A DNA stretch of 64,000 bases from Methylosinus sp. LW4 (GTDB lineage Bacteria; Pseudomonadota; Alphaproteobacteria; Rhizobiales; Beijerinckiaceae). Below, one piece after another: positions 51,845 through 61,253 of the stretch; the first letter of the stretch is position 1; each line of letters starts with the position of its first letter. The notes beneath the pieces are model-generated. The model made no database searches. It saw nothing but the letters and a program-made list of their open reading frames with translations, and was not told where the DNA came from. A program made the position numbers and the translations under genes. The stretch lies in NCBI RefSeq assembly GCF_000379125.1, contig NZ_KB900626.1, forward strand, positions 3,470,023 to 3,534,022. Direction: 5' to 3'.

Positions 51845-51907
51845 TATTTCTCGCGCCGCGGCGGCCGGCGCCCCTATCTCTCCGAGAGCCGCCCCGGAGA
51901 CTCCCCG

Positions 51908-53092
51908 ATGATCGCCCGATGCCTCCTTTGCCTTTTCCTATGCGCGACGGCCTCGCTGGACGCCCATGCGGCGCCTTCGGCGCAGGACGAGGCGAAGCAG
52001 ATTGAGAAGGACCTGCGCCGCATTCAGCTGCCGGAGGGGTTTTCCATCTCGCTCTACGCGCTGGTTCCACATGCGCGCACGCTCGCTATCGGCGGGCGCG
52101 GCGAGGCGATTTTCGTCGGCACGGATGCGAGCCGCATACATGTGCTGATTCCGGGCGGCGAGCGCGCCGCCTCTGTCGAGACTTTCGCCGCCGATGCGCC
52201 TTTCGTCATTCCGCATGGACTCTGCTTCGACGCGGAGGGAACATTGTTCGTCGTCGAGCAGAATCGCATTTCGAGCTTTGCTTCAGCCGAGAAGGACTGG
52301 CGCCGGCTCGCCTGGAAGGATGCGCGCAGCCTCGCGCCACAAGGCGGGCTCATCCCCGTCGCCGAGCAGAGCGCCAATCACACGACGCGCATCTGTCGCA
52401 TCGGGCCGGACGGCAAGCTCTATGTCTCGCTGGGCCAGCCCTATAATGTCACGCCGCACGACAAGCTCGAGCTCTATGAGCGCATCGGCATGGGCGGAAT
52501 CATCCGCATGAATCGCGACGGCTCCGGCCGCGAGGTTTTTGCGCGCGGCGTTCGCAACTCCGTCGGCATGGATTTCGATCCTGCGGACGGAACGCTCTGG
52601 TTCACCGACAATCAGGTGGATCGCATGGGCGACGACACGCCGCCCGGCGAGCTCAATCGCGCGCCGCGGGCGGGACTGCATTTCGGCTTTCCCTGGTATG
52701 GCGGCGGCCATGTGCGAACTTACGAATATTCGCGCGATGCGCCGCCGGAGGGCGTCGTCTTTCCGCAAGTGGAGGAGGCGCCGCACGCCGCCGATCTCGG
52801 CATGACCTTCTATCGCGGCTCGGCCTTCCCGCCCTATTATCGCGGCGGGATTTTCTCTGCGCAGCACGGCTCCTGGGACCGCACGATGCCGGTCGGCGCG
52901 CGCGTGATGTTCACCCGCGTCGGCCCGGAGGGAAAGCGCGGCGTCAGCGAGCCTTTCGCGGAAGGCTGGAACAATGGCGATCCGCAATATCTCGGCCGGC
53001 CCGTGGATGTGGCGGAACTGCCGGACGGCTCGCTGCTGGTGACGGACGACCAGAATGGGGCGGTGTATCGGATTGTTTATAAGGCGCCGTGA
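51908..53092 (+). CDS. Exported PQQ-dependent sugar (sorbosone) dehydrogenase-like protein
   Basis: 394 residues with a signal peptide ending SLDAHA. A six-bladed beta-propeller of the soluble glucose/sorbosone dehydrogenase type follows: PEGFSISLYALVPHARTLAI, FVIPHGLCFDAEGTLFVVEQNRI, VRNSVGMDFDPADGTLWFTDNQVD, LHFGFPWYGGGHV and DVAELPDGSLLVTDDQNGAVYRI. Such enzymes oxidise aldoses or related compounds with PQQ in the periplasm; the substrate is not readable. Many members lack a proven cofactor, so this is a fold-level call. Confidence 0.88.
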   Translation: MIARCLLCLFLCATASLDAHAAPSAQDEAKQIEKDLRRIQLPEGFSISLYALVPHARTLAIGGRGEAIFVGTDASRIHVLIPGGERAASVETFAADAPFVIPHGLCFDAEGTLFVVEQNRISSFASAEKDWRRLAWKDARSLAPQGGLIPVAEQSANHTTRICRIGPDGKLYVSLGQPYNVTPHDKLELYERIGMGGIIRMNRDGSGREVFARGVRNSVGMDFDPADGTLWFTDNQVDRMGDDTPPGELNRAPRAGLHFGFPWYGGGHVRTYEYSRDAPPEGVVFPQVEEAPHAADLGMTFYRGSAFPPYYRGGIFSAQHGSWDRTMPVGARVMFTRVGPEGKRGVSEPFAEGWNNGDPQYLGRPVDVAELPDGSLLVTDDQNGAVYRIVYKAP

Positions 53093-53196
53093 GGCTTCCC
53101 ATTGCGCATTGACATTGTCACTCCTCCACGTGCTCATATGAAATTCAAATACGAGGAACGCAATCCTTCGAGCAACCGCGCTAAAAGAAGACCGTC

Positions 53197-53700
53197 ATGG
53201 CCAATGAAGAACAGCCGACATCCGATGCGCAATCGTTTTCTATGTTTATGGGTGCCGTATCACTGATGTTATTTGTAGTCCCGGCAGCATCCACCAAAAT
53301 CGATTTCTGTCCTTTGAATATTGGTCTACTAGAGCGACTGCCTCATTTCGAGCAGCTTGTGCGATCTGGCTTGGTTGGATCTACTCAGGTCTGTCTATTT
53401 GGAAACATGCTCGTACCATTTTGGGCGATCGCGATCTGTGGATGCATATATTTTCGTTCATATTTAAAACAATTGGCGATAGAAGCGCAACGACGCCAGA
53501 ATATGCCTAATCCAGGTTCGGGTCAGGCTTTTAATATTATGCTATGGCTATCTATAATATGTGGTATTTTCATTTTTGTTGCGCAGTTTGTTCCTGTCTC
53601 TATGTTAATGGGAGGCTTTGCAACAAAGCAGTTTTCTTTAGAGGCTTTTTTGCTTTGTGGCGAAGGACTGTTGATTGCGCTGACGCTTGCCTATGCGTGA
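53197..53700 (+). CDS. Hypothetical membrane protein in AT-rich DNA
   Basis: 167 residues with three to four hydrophobic segments (FMGAVSLMLFVVPAAST; NMLVPFWAIAICGCIYF; FNIMLWLSIICGIFIFVAQFV; EAFLLCGEGLLIALTLAYA). I do not recognise it. Base composition is clearly AT-richer and codon choice unlike the neighbours (many ATA, TTA, AAT), which points to horizontal acquisition. It stands alone between the PQQ-type dehydrogenase and mtaB. Confidence 0.65.
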   Translation: MANEEQPTSDAQSFSMFMGAVSLMLFVVPAASTKIDFCPLNIGLLERLPHFEQLVRSGLVGSTQVCLFGNMLVPFWAIAICGCIYFRSYLKQLAIEAQRRQNMPNPGSGQAFNIMLWLSIICGIFIFVAQFVPVSMLMGGFATKQFSLEAFLLCGEGLLIALTLAYA

Positions 53701-53777
53701 CCATTCCGACCCTGCATCGGAGCAGAGCTTTCATAGACGAGAGACGGTTTACTGAAATTTTTGGGTGAATACGTCCT

Positions 53778-54935
53778 TCAGAGCATTTGCCCGCTCAACG
53801 CCTTCCCGTCATGCCCCATCACGCGCATATCCAGCATGCGTCCCGCTTCCGCGCCGGGCGTGCGGATGGGAGTGAAATCTTCGGCGCGGGCCATGCCGCC
53901 TTTTTCCGTCAGCACGCGCAATGTCTTGCCGATCTGCGCGTCGAGATGGCGGATGAGCGCGGCGTCACCGGCCGCGCGCAGGCGGGCGGCGCGTTCTTTC
54001 ACCAATGAGCCATTGACCTGCGGCATCAGCGCCGCCGGCGTTCCGGGACGCGGCGAATAGGGGAAGACATGCAGATGCGTCAGCCCGCATTGCTCGACGA
54101 GAGCGAGCGTGCGCGCGAACATGTCTTCCGTCTCGGTGGGAAAGCCCACGATGAAATCGGCGCCGAAGACGATATCCGGCCGCGCCTCGCGCAGCTCGGC
54201 GCAAAAGCGAATGGCGTCGGCGCGCGAATGGCGGCGCTTCATGCGTTTCAGAATGAGGTCGTCGCCCGCTTGCAGCGAGAGATGCAGATGCGGCATGAGC
54301 CGCGGCTCGCTGCGCATGCAGTCCAACAGCTCGGCGTCCGCCTCTATGCAGTCGATGGAGGAGAGCCGCAGCCGCTCGAGCCGCGGCACTTCCCGCAGCA
54401 GCGCGCGCGTGAGGCCGCCGAGCGAAACGCCTTCGGCGGCGTAGCTCGTCAGATCGACGCCGGTCAGCACGATCTCGCGCTTGCCGCTCTCGACCAGCCG
54501 CCGCGCCTCGGCGACGACCTCGGCCGGCGCGATGGAGCGCGAGGGGCCGCGGCCGAGGGGAATGATGCAGAAAGTGCAGCTATGGTCGCAGCCGTTCTGC
54601 ACGGCGAGAAAGGCGCGCGTTTGCCCTTCGGCGGCGCTGTCGGCGCGCGGCGCGCCCGGCTCGGCGAGCACGCGCGCGACGCCGTCCATTGCGGCGAAGC
54701 TCGCGGGATCGATGCGCGCCGCGCAGCCGGCGACGATGATCTCGGCCGCCGGCCGCTCGCGATGAAGGCGGCGGATCGCTTGCCGCGCCTGGCGCGTCGC
54801 CTCGGCCGTCACGGCGCAGGTATTGACGATGACGCGCTCGCTTTGCGCGCCGGCGCGCGCCTCGCGCAGCAGCCGCTCGGAATCGACGTAATTGAGGCGG
54901 CAGCCGAAGGTGACGATGTCGACCGCGGCGCTCAC
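53778..54935 (-). CDS. mtaB: tRNA t6A37 methylthiotransferase MtaB
   Basis: 385 residues. A radical-SAM methylthiotransferase that converts N6-threonylcarbamoyladenosine at tRNA position 37 to its 2-methylthio form. The N-terminal UPF0004 domain has auxiliary cluster cysteines 12, 40 and 71 (FGCRLN, VNTCAVT, VAGCAAR). The radical-SAM motif is C116-DHS-C120-TF-C123. The rest has [16 protein letters not shown] and the [12 protein letters not shown] segment. Its start overlaps the dapF stop by four bases (ATGA), so translation is coupled to dapF. Confidence 0.95.
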   Translation of the reverse strand: MSAAVDIVTFGCRLNYVDSERLLREARAGAQSERVIVNTCAVTAEATRQARQAIRRLHRERPAAEIIVAGCAARIDPASFAAMDGVARVLAEPGAPRADSAAEGQTRAFLAVQNGCDHSCTFCIIPLGRGPSRSIAPAEVVAEARRLVESGKREIVLTGVDLTSYAAEGVSLGGLTRALLREVPRLERLRLSSIDCIEADAELLDCMRSEPRLMPHLHLSLQAGDDLILKRMKRRHSRADAIRFCAELREARPDIVFGADFIVGFPTETEDMFARTLALVEQCGLTHLHVFPYSPRPGTPAALMPQVNGSLVKERAARLRAAGDAALIRHLDAQIGKTLRVLTEKGGMARAEDFTPIRTPGAEAGRMLDMRVMGHDGKALSGQML

Positions 54936-55801
54936 GCGTCCAGCTCGGCGAAGTAGCCGGCTTCCAGCTCCGTCTCGAATTCGAGCTCGACGTCGCCGGT
55001 CATCATGACATGATCGTCCGGCCCCCAGGCGATGACGAGCTCGCCGCCGGGGAGGCGAATGCGCGCCTCACGCGCCGAGAGGCCGGCGCGGGCGGCCGCC
55101 ACCAGCGTCGCGCAGGCGGCCGAGCCGCAGGCGCGCGTCTCGCCCGTGCCGCGCTCCCAGACGCGCAGCAAAATCTCATCCGGCGCGACGATCTTGGCGA
55201 AGGAGATATTGGCGCGCTCGGGGAAGAGCCGGTGATGCTCGAGCTGCGGCCCGAGCGTGGCGAGATCGAGAGCGAGCGGGTCCTCGACGAAGAAGACCGC
55301 ATGAGGATTGCCCATATTGACTGCCGAAAAGGCGGCGGGCGCCCCCTGGACTTCAGGCGCGAGCGGCACATTTCTCGTATCGGGGGCTTCGGCGGCGAGC
55401 GGTACGTCCCGCCAGCTCAGCCGAGGCGCGCCCATATCGACGGTAAAGCGCGTCTCGCCCGCGCGCCATGTGCGCACCGGGCCGGCGTCGGTTTCCAGCG
55501 TCAGCGCCTCGCCTTCCCCGGCGCGGCCGAGCACATAGGCGACGCAGCGCGTGCCATTGCCGCAGGCGGCGGAGAGCGAGCCGTCGGTATTGTAGATGCG
55601 CATATAGGCGTTCGCGCCCGCATGGCGCGGCGCATGCAGGACCATCAGCTGGTCGAAGCGCAGGCCGGGGGCGCGGGCGATGGCGCGCGCCTCGGCGGGC
55701 GCGACCTCGAGGCCGGCGCGGCGCAAGTCGAGAACGAGAATTTCATTGCCGATCCCGTTCATACGAAAGATAGGGAGTCCGGCGAGCGGGCTGGTCATCA
55801 T
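54932..55801 (-). CDS. dapF: Diaminopimelate epimerase
   Basis: About 289 residues. It interconverts LL- and meso-diaminopimelate in lysine and peptidoglycan synthesis. The two active-site cysteines are in [12 protein letters not shown] and [27 protein letters not shown] near the N-terminus and [14 protein letters not shown] are also typical. Start options are 55810, 55801 and 55798; 55801 has AGGA ten bases upstream, 55810 only one base, so I use 55801. Overlaps mtaB by four bases, a common alphaproteobacterial pair. Confidence 0.95.
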   Translation of the reverse strand: MMTSPLAGLPIFRMNGIGNEILVLDLRRAGLEVAPAEARAIARAPGLRFDQLMVLHAPRHAGANAYMRIYNTDGSLSAACGNGTRCVAYVLGRAGEGEALTLETDAGPVRTWRAGETRFTVDMGAPRLSWRDVPLAAEAPDTRNVPLAPEVQGAPAAFSAVNMGNPHAVFFVEDPLALDLATLGPQLEHHRLFPERANISFAKIVAPDEILLRVWERGTGETRACGSAACATLVAAARAGLSAREARIRLPGGELVIAWGPDDHVMMTGDVELEFETELEAGYFAELDA

Positions 55802-55888
55802 GCCGTTCATTTCCTGTTACAGGCGTATATAGAGAATCGAATCGCGACGCTATGGCCGGCGCCCGCGCTTTCAAAGAGGACGAGACCC

Positions 55889-56638
55889 ATGAGCAATTCG
55901 AGCGATGAGGGCTTCACGCAGAGATTGAAGCGCGCTTGGCCCTTTGTCGCGGGTCTGGCCGTTCTCGCCGTCGTCGCGGGAGCCTTTTTCGGCGCGACAT
56001 CCACTCCGCCGACCTCCACCGCCGTCGTGACGGCGCCGGGCGCTCAGGTCGCGGCGGAGACGCCGCAAAAGCCCGCGCCCTCCGCGCCGGACAGCCCCGT
56101 CGCGCCGAAGCCGACGCTCGACCTCAACGAGCCCTCTCAGGCCGAGGCGGAGGCGCAGGCGCAAGCCGACGCCATCGCTGGTCAGGCAATCGATATCATC
56201 GCCCGGCCCGTCCTCAAATTGCGCGGGCAGGGCACATGGGCGGACGGGCTCAAGACGCTCTCCGAGGCCATCGCCAGCCTGCGCGTCGCCGCCTCCAAGG
56301 CCGGGCTCACCGTGGACGGCCGCCCGCTGGTCGCCTTTACCGAGACGGATGACAATGGCTTTCATTTCGAGGCCATGCTGCCGCTGACGCGCCCGCCCGA
56401 GGCCAAGGCCAAATTCGAGCATGGCGTCGAGGCCGGCGCCTCGCCCGCCGGCAAGGCGCTGAAGTTCCAGCATCGCGGGCCTTATGAGGAGATCGACTCG
56501 ACCTATGAGGCGATCACCGCCTTTCTGGACGAGAAGGGCCTCGACACGAAAAACCTGTTCGTCGAGGAATATCTCAACGATCTGAAGACCAGCGACGATG
56601 ATGGGCTCCAGGTGGATATTTATGTGTTCTTGAAGTGA
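55889..56638 (+). CDS. Membrane-anchored GyrI-like (AraC effector-binding type) protein
   Basis: 249 residues. An N-terminal anchor (WPFVAGLAVLAVVAGAFFG) is followed by an Ala/Pro/Glu-rich linker and a GyrI-like domain (about 95-249: RPVLKLRGQGTWADGLKTLSEAI; FEAMLPLTRPPEAK; KALKFQHRGPYEEIDSTYEAI; LFVEEYLNDLK). Such domains bind small molecules; here the domain would face the periplasm. The frame is open far upstream, but ATG 55889 has AAGAGGA about eight bases before it. Confidence 0.85.
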   Translation: MSNSSDEGFTQRLKRAWPFVAGLAVLAVVAGAFFGATSTPPTSTAVVTAPGAQVAAETPQKPAPSAPDSPVAPKPTLDLNEPSQAEAEAQAQADAIAGQAIDIIARPVLKLRGQGTWADGLKTLSEAIASLRVAASKAGLTVDGRPLVAFTETDDNGFHFEAMLPLTRPPEAKAKFEHGVEAGASPAGKALKFQHRGPYEEIDSTYEAITAFLDEKGLDTKNLFVEEYLNDLKTSDDDGLQVDIYVFLK

Positions 56639-56677
56639 GAGCTTCCGGGCGCTGGCTTCGTCCCGTCAAATACAATC

Positions 56678-56730
56678 CCCTCATCCTGAGGCGCTTTTTG
56701 CGGAACGCAAAAAGCCTCGAAGGATGTTCC
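56678..56730. repeat. Dispersed CATCCTGAGG / CTCGAAGGA element, copy 3
   Basis: CCCTCATCCTGAGGCGC, a TTTTTGCG/CGCAAAAA stem, then GCCTCGAAGGATGTTCC. It matches the 48991-49042 copy almost base for base. A further GCCCGC-TTC-GCGGGC hairpin with CTCAGCGTGAGGG follows at about 56755-56785, which reads like a second, inverted half. The rest of 56639-56983 has no gene I can support. Confidence 0.85.
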
Positions 56731-56983
56731 AGTGCGCGTTTCGACGCTTCGAGACGCCCGCTTCGCGGGCACCTCAGCGTGAGGGCCGTCGTTGCGACCA
56801 TGCGCGCATGAGGGGTCAAGACAGGTCCGGTTCGTCTCGCCTCTCTCGCGATCGCAGAGATCGTCTCTAATGAAACCTGGCTTAAGAGCCTGGCCGCATG
56901 GAGACGTCCCTCGTCACACAATCTTCAACGGGCTTCGCAGCGACGATATTCCCGATCTGCACTCGAAGCGCGGTTGGAGCGGC

Positions 56984-57202
56984 TCAGCTTTCTTTCGCGT
57001 CCGGCCGATATTCCAGAATGTCGCCCGGCTGGCAGTCCAAGACCTCGCAGATTTTCTCCAGCGTATCGAAGCGAATTCCTTTCACCTTGCCGGATTTCAA
57101 GAGGCTCACATTCTGCTCGGCGATGCCGATACGTTGCGCGAGATCGCGCGAGCGCATCTTGCGCCGCGCGAGCATCACGTCGAGATTGACCACGATCGCC
57201 AT
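56984..57202 (-). CDS. Small XRE-type (YozG-like) regulator
   Basis: 72 residues, MAIVVNLDVMLARRKMRSRD followed by LAQRIGIAEQNVSLLKSGKV, a compact Cro/C1 helix-turn-helix with no further domain, ending in LEYRPDAKES. A GTG at 57211 overlapping the upstream stop is an alternative start. It is the usual partner of DUF2975 membrane proteins: the two genes are nearly always adjacent, and here are separated by five bases. Confidence 0.9.
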   Translation of the reverse strand: MAIVVNLDVMLARRKMRSRDLAQRIGIAEQNVSLLKSGKVKGIRFDTLEKICEVLDCQPGDILEYRPDAKES

Positions 57203-57207
57203 GGCGC

Positions 57208-57771
57208 TCACACGAATTGCGCGTTTTCGCCGGCGATGTCGGCGGCGGTCTTGAAGATATGCGCTATGGCGATCAGCATCAGCAGGAAGATGATGTTCAG
57301 CAGATCCTCGAGCTTTATGTAGCCGTGATGGCTCTGCTCATAGGGAAGATGCGAGGCGATGGCCAGAATGATCGCCGAGCGCATCGCCACGTCCAGAAGC
57401 ACGGTGAACAGCCCGATGACGCCTGCGCGCCGTAGCCATAGCGCCGCCTCCGCGGAGAAGACGCCGCCCTCGAGATAGAGGCTGAACACGCGCCACAGGC
57501 AAAAGCAGATGACCGCGACAAAGACCCAGACGAAGAGGCTCAGCGCCGTCGCCGCTGCATATTGGCCTTGCGAGGCGCCCGAAACGTCGATCTGCAACAG
57601 CTCGCGAAAGTGGCGCTCGACCTTTCCGGCGTCGGCCCAGAAGGTCAGTATCGCGAGGAGATCGGCCGCCGCGAAGAAAACGACGAGCGCCCGAATTGTT
57701 TGGCAGATCCATCCGATGCGCGCCCGCAGCGCGGAAAGACGCGGGTCTTGGAGAGCAATGGCGTCGATCAT
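57208..57771 (-). CDS. DUF2975 membrane protein
   Basis: 187 residues with four membrane helices (ICQTIRALVVFFAAADLLAILTF; YAAATALSLFVWVFVAVICFCLW; AGVIGLFTVLLDVAMRSAIILAIA; LLNIIFLLMLIAIAHIF). The frame is open to 58083, but ATG 57771 has AAAGGA nine bases upstream, and the stretch beyond it includes a promoter-like TTGACA region. DUF2975 proteins pair with YozG-type XRE regulators, as here; function is unknown, probably sequestering or sensing. Confidence 0.85.
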   Translation of the reverse strand: MIDAIALQDPRLSALRARIGWICQTIRALVVFFAAADLLAILTFWADAGKVERHFRELLQIDVSGASQGQYAAATALSLFVWVFVAVICFCLWRVFSLYLEGGVFSAEAALWLRRAGVIGLFTVLLDVAMRSAIILAIASHLPYEQSHHGYIKLEDLLNIIFLLMLIAIAHIFKTAADIAGENAQFV

Positions 57772-57889
57772 GGGATTCCATCCTTTCGGCGGCGCGGCAA
57801 AATGGCCGTCCGGCGCGATGGAAACAATTTGACGCATATTATTTTTAATGTCAAACATGAAAATATCATTGAACAACAGGAAGCGATCC

Positions 57890-58522
57890 ATGACCCGCGG
57901 CCTCCCGTTTCTCGCGCTCGCCTCTGCTCTTTCTCTCTCGGCCTGCAATGGCGTTCCGCTCTCGACGCAGTGGAAGCTGCGCTCCTTCGATCTCTCGACC
58001 GCCGATGTCGCGCCGCTCCGCCTCGCCCTGCGCGCGCCCGATTGGCTCGAGCCGACGCCGACGAGCGCGCGGGTCGTCGCCACCTATTGGCGCGAGGGAG
58101 AGGAGGCGGCGAAGCGCGTTCTGACGATTCGTCTCGTTCCCGCCGCCCATGCGGAAGACCGGCCCATTCTCGCCGGGCTCGAATCGGCGACGAGCGGCGG
58201 GCTGATGGTCTTCGAGGCCGACCGGCGCGATCTCGCCGCTATTCGCGCCGCGCAGGAGGAGGGAAAGCGCTGGCGCGAGAGCGGCGCGAAAGGCCATGGC
58301 TCGCTCGATCTCGAGGGCGGGCTCTACTGCCGCCGCGCGGAAATCCCTGCCGGAGCGGTGGTTTTCGACGTTTATGTCCATGCCGACGACGCGCTCGGCT
58401 GGCTCCCGTTGCTGATCGGCCATGACGCGCATCCGTCCGGCGCGGACGAGAAGAAGCTCGCCGATTTCATGCCGCCCTGCGCGCCGGCGCCGGCCAATGT
58501 CGCAGCCAAGACGCGGCGATAG
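57890..58522 (+). CDS. Hypothetical lipoprotein
   Basis: 210 residues. The lipobox ALSLSAC with the lipidated cysteine at about residue 18 follows a short signal (MTRGLPFLALASALSLSAC). The rest is globular (LRSFDLSTADVAPLRLALRAPDW; EGGLYCRRAEIPAGAVVFDVYV), without a recognised domain. The gene is divergent from the DUF2975/XRE pair across a 118-base AT-rich gap. Start ATG 57890 has AGGA about eight bases before it; the frame is open to 57848. Confidence 0.8.
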   Translation: MTRGLPFLALASALSLSACNGVPLSTQWKLRSFDLSTADVAPLRLALRAPDWLEPTPTSARVVATYWREGEEAAKRVLTIRLVPAAHAEDRPILAGLESATSGGLMVFEADRRDLAAIRAAQEEGKRWRESGAKGHGSLDLEGGLYCRRAEIPAGAVVFDVYVHADDALGWLPLLIGHDAHPSGADEKKLADFMPPCAPAPANVAAKTRR

Positions 58523-58616
58523 CGCCAAGTCTGTCCGTTCTCGCTGGCGTTGGTCCCCTTTGCCGCGATATGATCGCGCGCATACTGCCCTCGGGCAGGG
58601 TCGGACACCCAAGTCA

Positions 58617-59318
58617 ATGAGCGGCGACGAGCTTTCCGTCGGCTTCCAAGTCTTAGAAATCATCTGGATCGATCTGCTTCTTTCGGGCGACAATGCGATT
58701 CTCATCGCGCTCGCCTGTCACAAGCTCCCGAAACAGCAGCGGCGATGGGGCATTTTGCTGGGCGCGGGCGGCGGCGTGCTGCTGCGCATCGCCTTCGCCT
58801 TCGTGGTCATTCAGCTCATGGCGATTCCGGCGCTCAAGGCGCTCGGCGGACTGATGCTGCTCGGCGTCGCCACCAAGCTGCTCGTCGACGAGACCGAGCA
58901 TCATATGGAGGCGAAAGAGGACCTCTGGGGCGCGGTGGCGGCCATCATAATGGCCGATGCGGTGATGTCGCTCGACAATGTCATCGCCATCGCCGGCGCG
59001 GCGGAGGGCTCCATGCCGCTCATCATCTTCGGCCTCGGCGTGTCGGTGCCGATCGTGGTCTTCGGCGCCGGCCTGCTGATGCAGGCGCTGTCGCGCTTTC
59101 CCATTCTGGTCTGGGCGGGCGCGGGCCTGCTCGGCTGGATTTCGGGCGAACTCATCGCCGGCGATCCGATCTGGGAGAAATTCGGCTGGACGGCGCCGGA
59201 GCATTTCGAGCTCGGCGCCTCTATCGCCGGCGCCATTCTGGTGCTGGTCGCCGGCTTCATCGCCTCCAAGCTCGAGGAACGCGCCGAGGCGCGGCGCAAG
59301 ACGCAGGGCGGAGGCTGA
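58617..59318 (+). CDS. TerC-family integral membrane protein
   Basis: 233 residues, about seven membrane helices. Conserved acidic pairs lie in helices: LLLSGDNAILIALACHKLP near the N-terminus and MADAVMSLDNVIAIAGAAEG in the middle. This layout is that of TerC/YjbE-type proteins, linked to metal ion export (Mn2+ in several cases) or tellurite resistance. No yybP-ykoY-type manganese riboswitch was recognised upstream. The next gene, an alpha/beta hydrolase, begins six bases after the stop. Confidence 0.9.
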   Translation: MSGDELSVGFQVLEIIWIDLLLSGDNAILIALACHKLPKQQRRWGILLGAGGGVLLRIAFAFVVIQLMAIPALKALGGLMLLGVATKLLVDETEHHMEAKEDLWGAVAAIIMADAVMSLDNVIAIAGAAEGSMPLIIFGLGVSVPIVVFGAGLLMQALSRFPILVWAGAGLLGWISGELIAGDPIWEKFGWTAPEHFELGASIAGAILVLVAGFIASKLEERAEARRKTQGGG

Positions 59319-59323
59319 TCGCA

Positions 59324-60163
59324 ATGGCGCTCGCGCTGCTGAAATGGGCGCTGCTCGTCGTCGTCGGAGCCTATGTGCTGGCGGCGGCGGGACTCGGCCT
59401 GTTTCAGCGGCGGCTGCAATATCTGCCGGACACGCGCCAAATCTCGCCGCAGCAGGCAGGGCTCGCCGGCGTCGAGGAGCTGAAGCTCGCGACCTCGGAC
59501 GGAGAGACGATCGTCGCCTGGCATGCGCCGCCGCGCGAGGGGCGGCCGGCGCTGCTCTATTTCCACGGCAACGCCGGCGGGCTCGTCGATCGCGTGGCGC
59601 GTTTTCGCTTTTTTATGGGCGAGGGCTATGGCTTTCTCGCCATCGCCTATCGCGGCTATGCCGGCTCCAGTGGAACGCCGACGCAAGAAGGGCTGATGCG
59701 CGACGCCGAGGCCGCCTATGCGGAGGCCCGCGCGCGTGGCTATGGGCCGGAGCAGATCGTCATCGTCGGCGAATCATTGGGCTCGGGCGTCGCCACGCAA
59801 CTCGCGGCGCGGCGGGAGGCGGCGGCGCTGGCGCTCGACTCGCCCTTCTCCTCAGCGGCCGATGTCGCCGAGACGCGCTATGGCTTTCTGCCGGTGCGCT
59901 GGCTGATGCTGGATCAGTTCCGCTCCGATCTCGCCATTCGCGACGTGCATGTTCCCGTGCTGATCGCGCATGGCGACAAGGATGGCGTGGTGCCGATCGC
60001 GCTCGGCCGCAAGCTCTTCGATCTCGCCAATGAGCCGAAGCGATTCATGCTCGTGCCCGGCGGGCAGCATCTGGTGCTCGGATTGCCGGACGTCTTCCCG
60101 CGCCTCGCCCGCTGGGTGGACGGCGCGCTGGCGACGCCGCGGCGTCTCGAGGCGAGCGATTGA
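59324..60163 (+). CDS. Alpha/beta hydrolase with N-terminal membrane anchor
   Basis: 279 residues. A hydrophobic N-terminal helix (LLKWALLVVVGAYVLAAAGLGLF) is followed by an alpha/beta hydrolase domain of the BEM46/YqkD type. The nucleophile Ser is in GESLGSG, Asp in HGDKDGVVP and His in GGQHL. YFHGNAGGLVDRVARF carries the oxyanion-side HGN. Activity is unknown. GGAGG lies nine bases before ATG 59324. It is likely cotranscribed with the TerC gene. Confidence 0.9.
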   Translation: MALALLKWALLVVVGAYVLAAAGLGLFQRRLQYLPDTRQISPQQAGLAGVEELKLATSDGETIVAWHAPPREGRPALLYFHGNAGGLVDRVARFRFFMGEGYGFLAIAYRGYAGSSGTPTQEGLMRDAEAAYAEARARGYGPEQIVIVGESLGSGVATQLAARREAAALALDSPFSSAADVAETRYGFLPVRWLMLDQFRSDLAIRDVHVPVLIAHGDKDGVVPIALGRKLFDLANEPKRFMLVPGGQHLVLGLPDVFPRLARWVDGALATPRRLEASD

Positions 60164-60190
60164 TGAAAGGTCGTGTCGAAAAACCAGCCC

Positions 60191-60236
60191 CTTCATCCTG
60201 AGGAGCGGCCGAAGGTCGCGTCTCGAAGGATGAGGG
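60191..60236. repeat. Dispersed CATCCTGAGG / CTCGAAGGA element, copy 4
   Basis: CTTCATCCTGAGGAGCGGCC-GAA-GGTCGC...TCTCGAAGGATGAGG. The outer arms match the other three copies; the middle stem is different. Located between the convergent alpha/beta hydrolase and TPR genes. Confidence 0.8.
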
Positions 60237-60271
60237 GAGCGCAATTGCCAGAGGATGCGCGCCGCGCCGGT

Positions 60272-61147
60272 TCAGCCGCGCGAGGAGCCCTGCTTGGCGA
60301 TCGGCTGCTGCGGATCGAGCGCCAGAGCGCGCTGATAGGATTCCGCAGCCTTCTGGCGATTGCCCTTGCGCTCATAGGCGAGGCCGAGCCAGGCCCAGGC
60401 CGGCGCGCTCTTATTGTCGACATTGAGCGCCGCGTTGAAATCCTCGATCGCCTTGTCGTAATTGCCGAGCGTCACGAGGCTCTCGCCGCGCGCCTGATAG
60501 GGCGCCGCGGCGAAAGGATCGCGGTCGATGGCGTTGTCGAAATCGGTGACGGCGCGCTGATTGTCGCCGCGCTTCTGATGGATCAGCCCGCGCGCGTGAA
60601 AGGCCTGGGCGCTCTCGGGATTGAGCCGGATCGCGGCGTCGAGATCGGCGAGCGCCTGATCCAGATTGCCCTGCGCGCGCAACAGATTGGCGCGGCCGAT
60701 ATAGGCCGGGGCGTGATTGGCGTTCACGTCTATGGCGCGGTCGAAGTCGAGCCGCGCCTGATCGTTGCGGCCGATCTGGCGGAAGGCGAGAGCGCGATTG
60801 GTGAAGGCGGCGGCGCTGTTGGGCTCGATCCTGATCGCCTGGGAGAAATCGGCGATCGCCTCCTGGAACTGGCCGATCTTGGCCAGCGCCACGCCGCGCG
60901 TGTTATAGGCCTCGGGCGTCGGATTGCGGCGCACGACCTCGGACAGCGACTCTATATTGGCGTTGGCGGCTCGCGGATCGGCGGCGTCGGTCTCGGCGAA
61001 GCCGCGTCCCGGCGGCCGCAGCACGCCGGCGGTCTCGCAGCCGGCGAGGGCGAGCAGAGTCAGCATTGCGACGCCCGCGCGCAGAGGCGCGCAGCGACAA
61101 AAGATGGGGGACGTCCGGCGAACCGCCGATCCGAGCGGCAATTCCAT
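60272..61147 (-). CDS. Tetratricopeptide repeat lipoprotein (NlpI-like)
   Basis: 291 residues. A lipobox LLALAGCET near residue 35 follows a signal sequence, so it is a lipoprotein. Five or six TPR units follow (for example EAYNTRGVALAKIGQFQEAI, AAFTNRALAFRQIGRNDQAR, APAYIGRANLLRAQGNLDQA). TPR lipoproteins such as NlpI assemble cell-envelope protein complexes. GAGGAGG is about seven bases before ATG 61147. Its stop lies 35 bases from the copy 4 repeat. Confidence 0.9.
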   Translation of the reverse strand: MELPLGSAVRRTSPIFCRCAPLRAGVAMLTLLALAGCETAGVLRPPGRGFAETDAADPRAANANIESLSEVVRRNPTPEAYNTRGVALAKIGQFQEAIADFSQAIRIEPNSAAAFTNRALAFRQIGRNDQARLDFDRAIDVNANHAPAYIGRANLLRAQGNLDQALADLDAAIRLNPESAQAFHARGLIHQKRGDNQRAVTDFDNAIDRDPFAAAPYQARGESLVTLGNYDKAIEDFNAALNVDNKSAPAWAWLGLAYERKGNRQKAAESYQRALALDPQQPIAKQGSSRG

Positions 61148-61253
61148 TCCGTCCGACCTCCTCAGACAAGTCCTGAAAGCGCTTCGAATGCGCGACGAAG
61201 ACGAATGATAGCGGGCAATTCGGCGAGATTTCGACGCGCCCGCTTCTTTTCGA

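Noticed and set aside
58523..58616. Possible yybP-ykoY manganese riboswitch before the TerC gene
   Set aside because: Only about 90 bases, and I could not find the conserved internal loops; only a small CTGCCC hairpin is visible.
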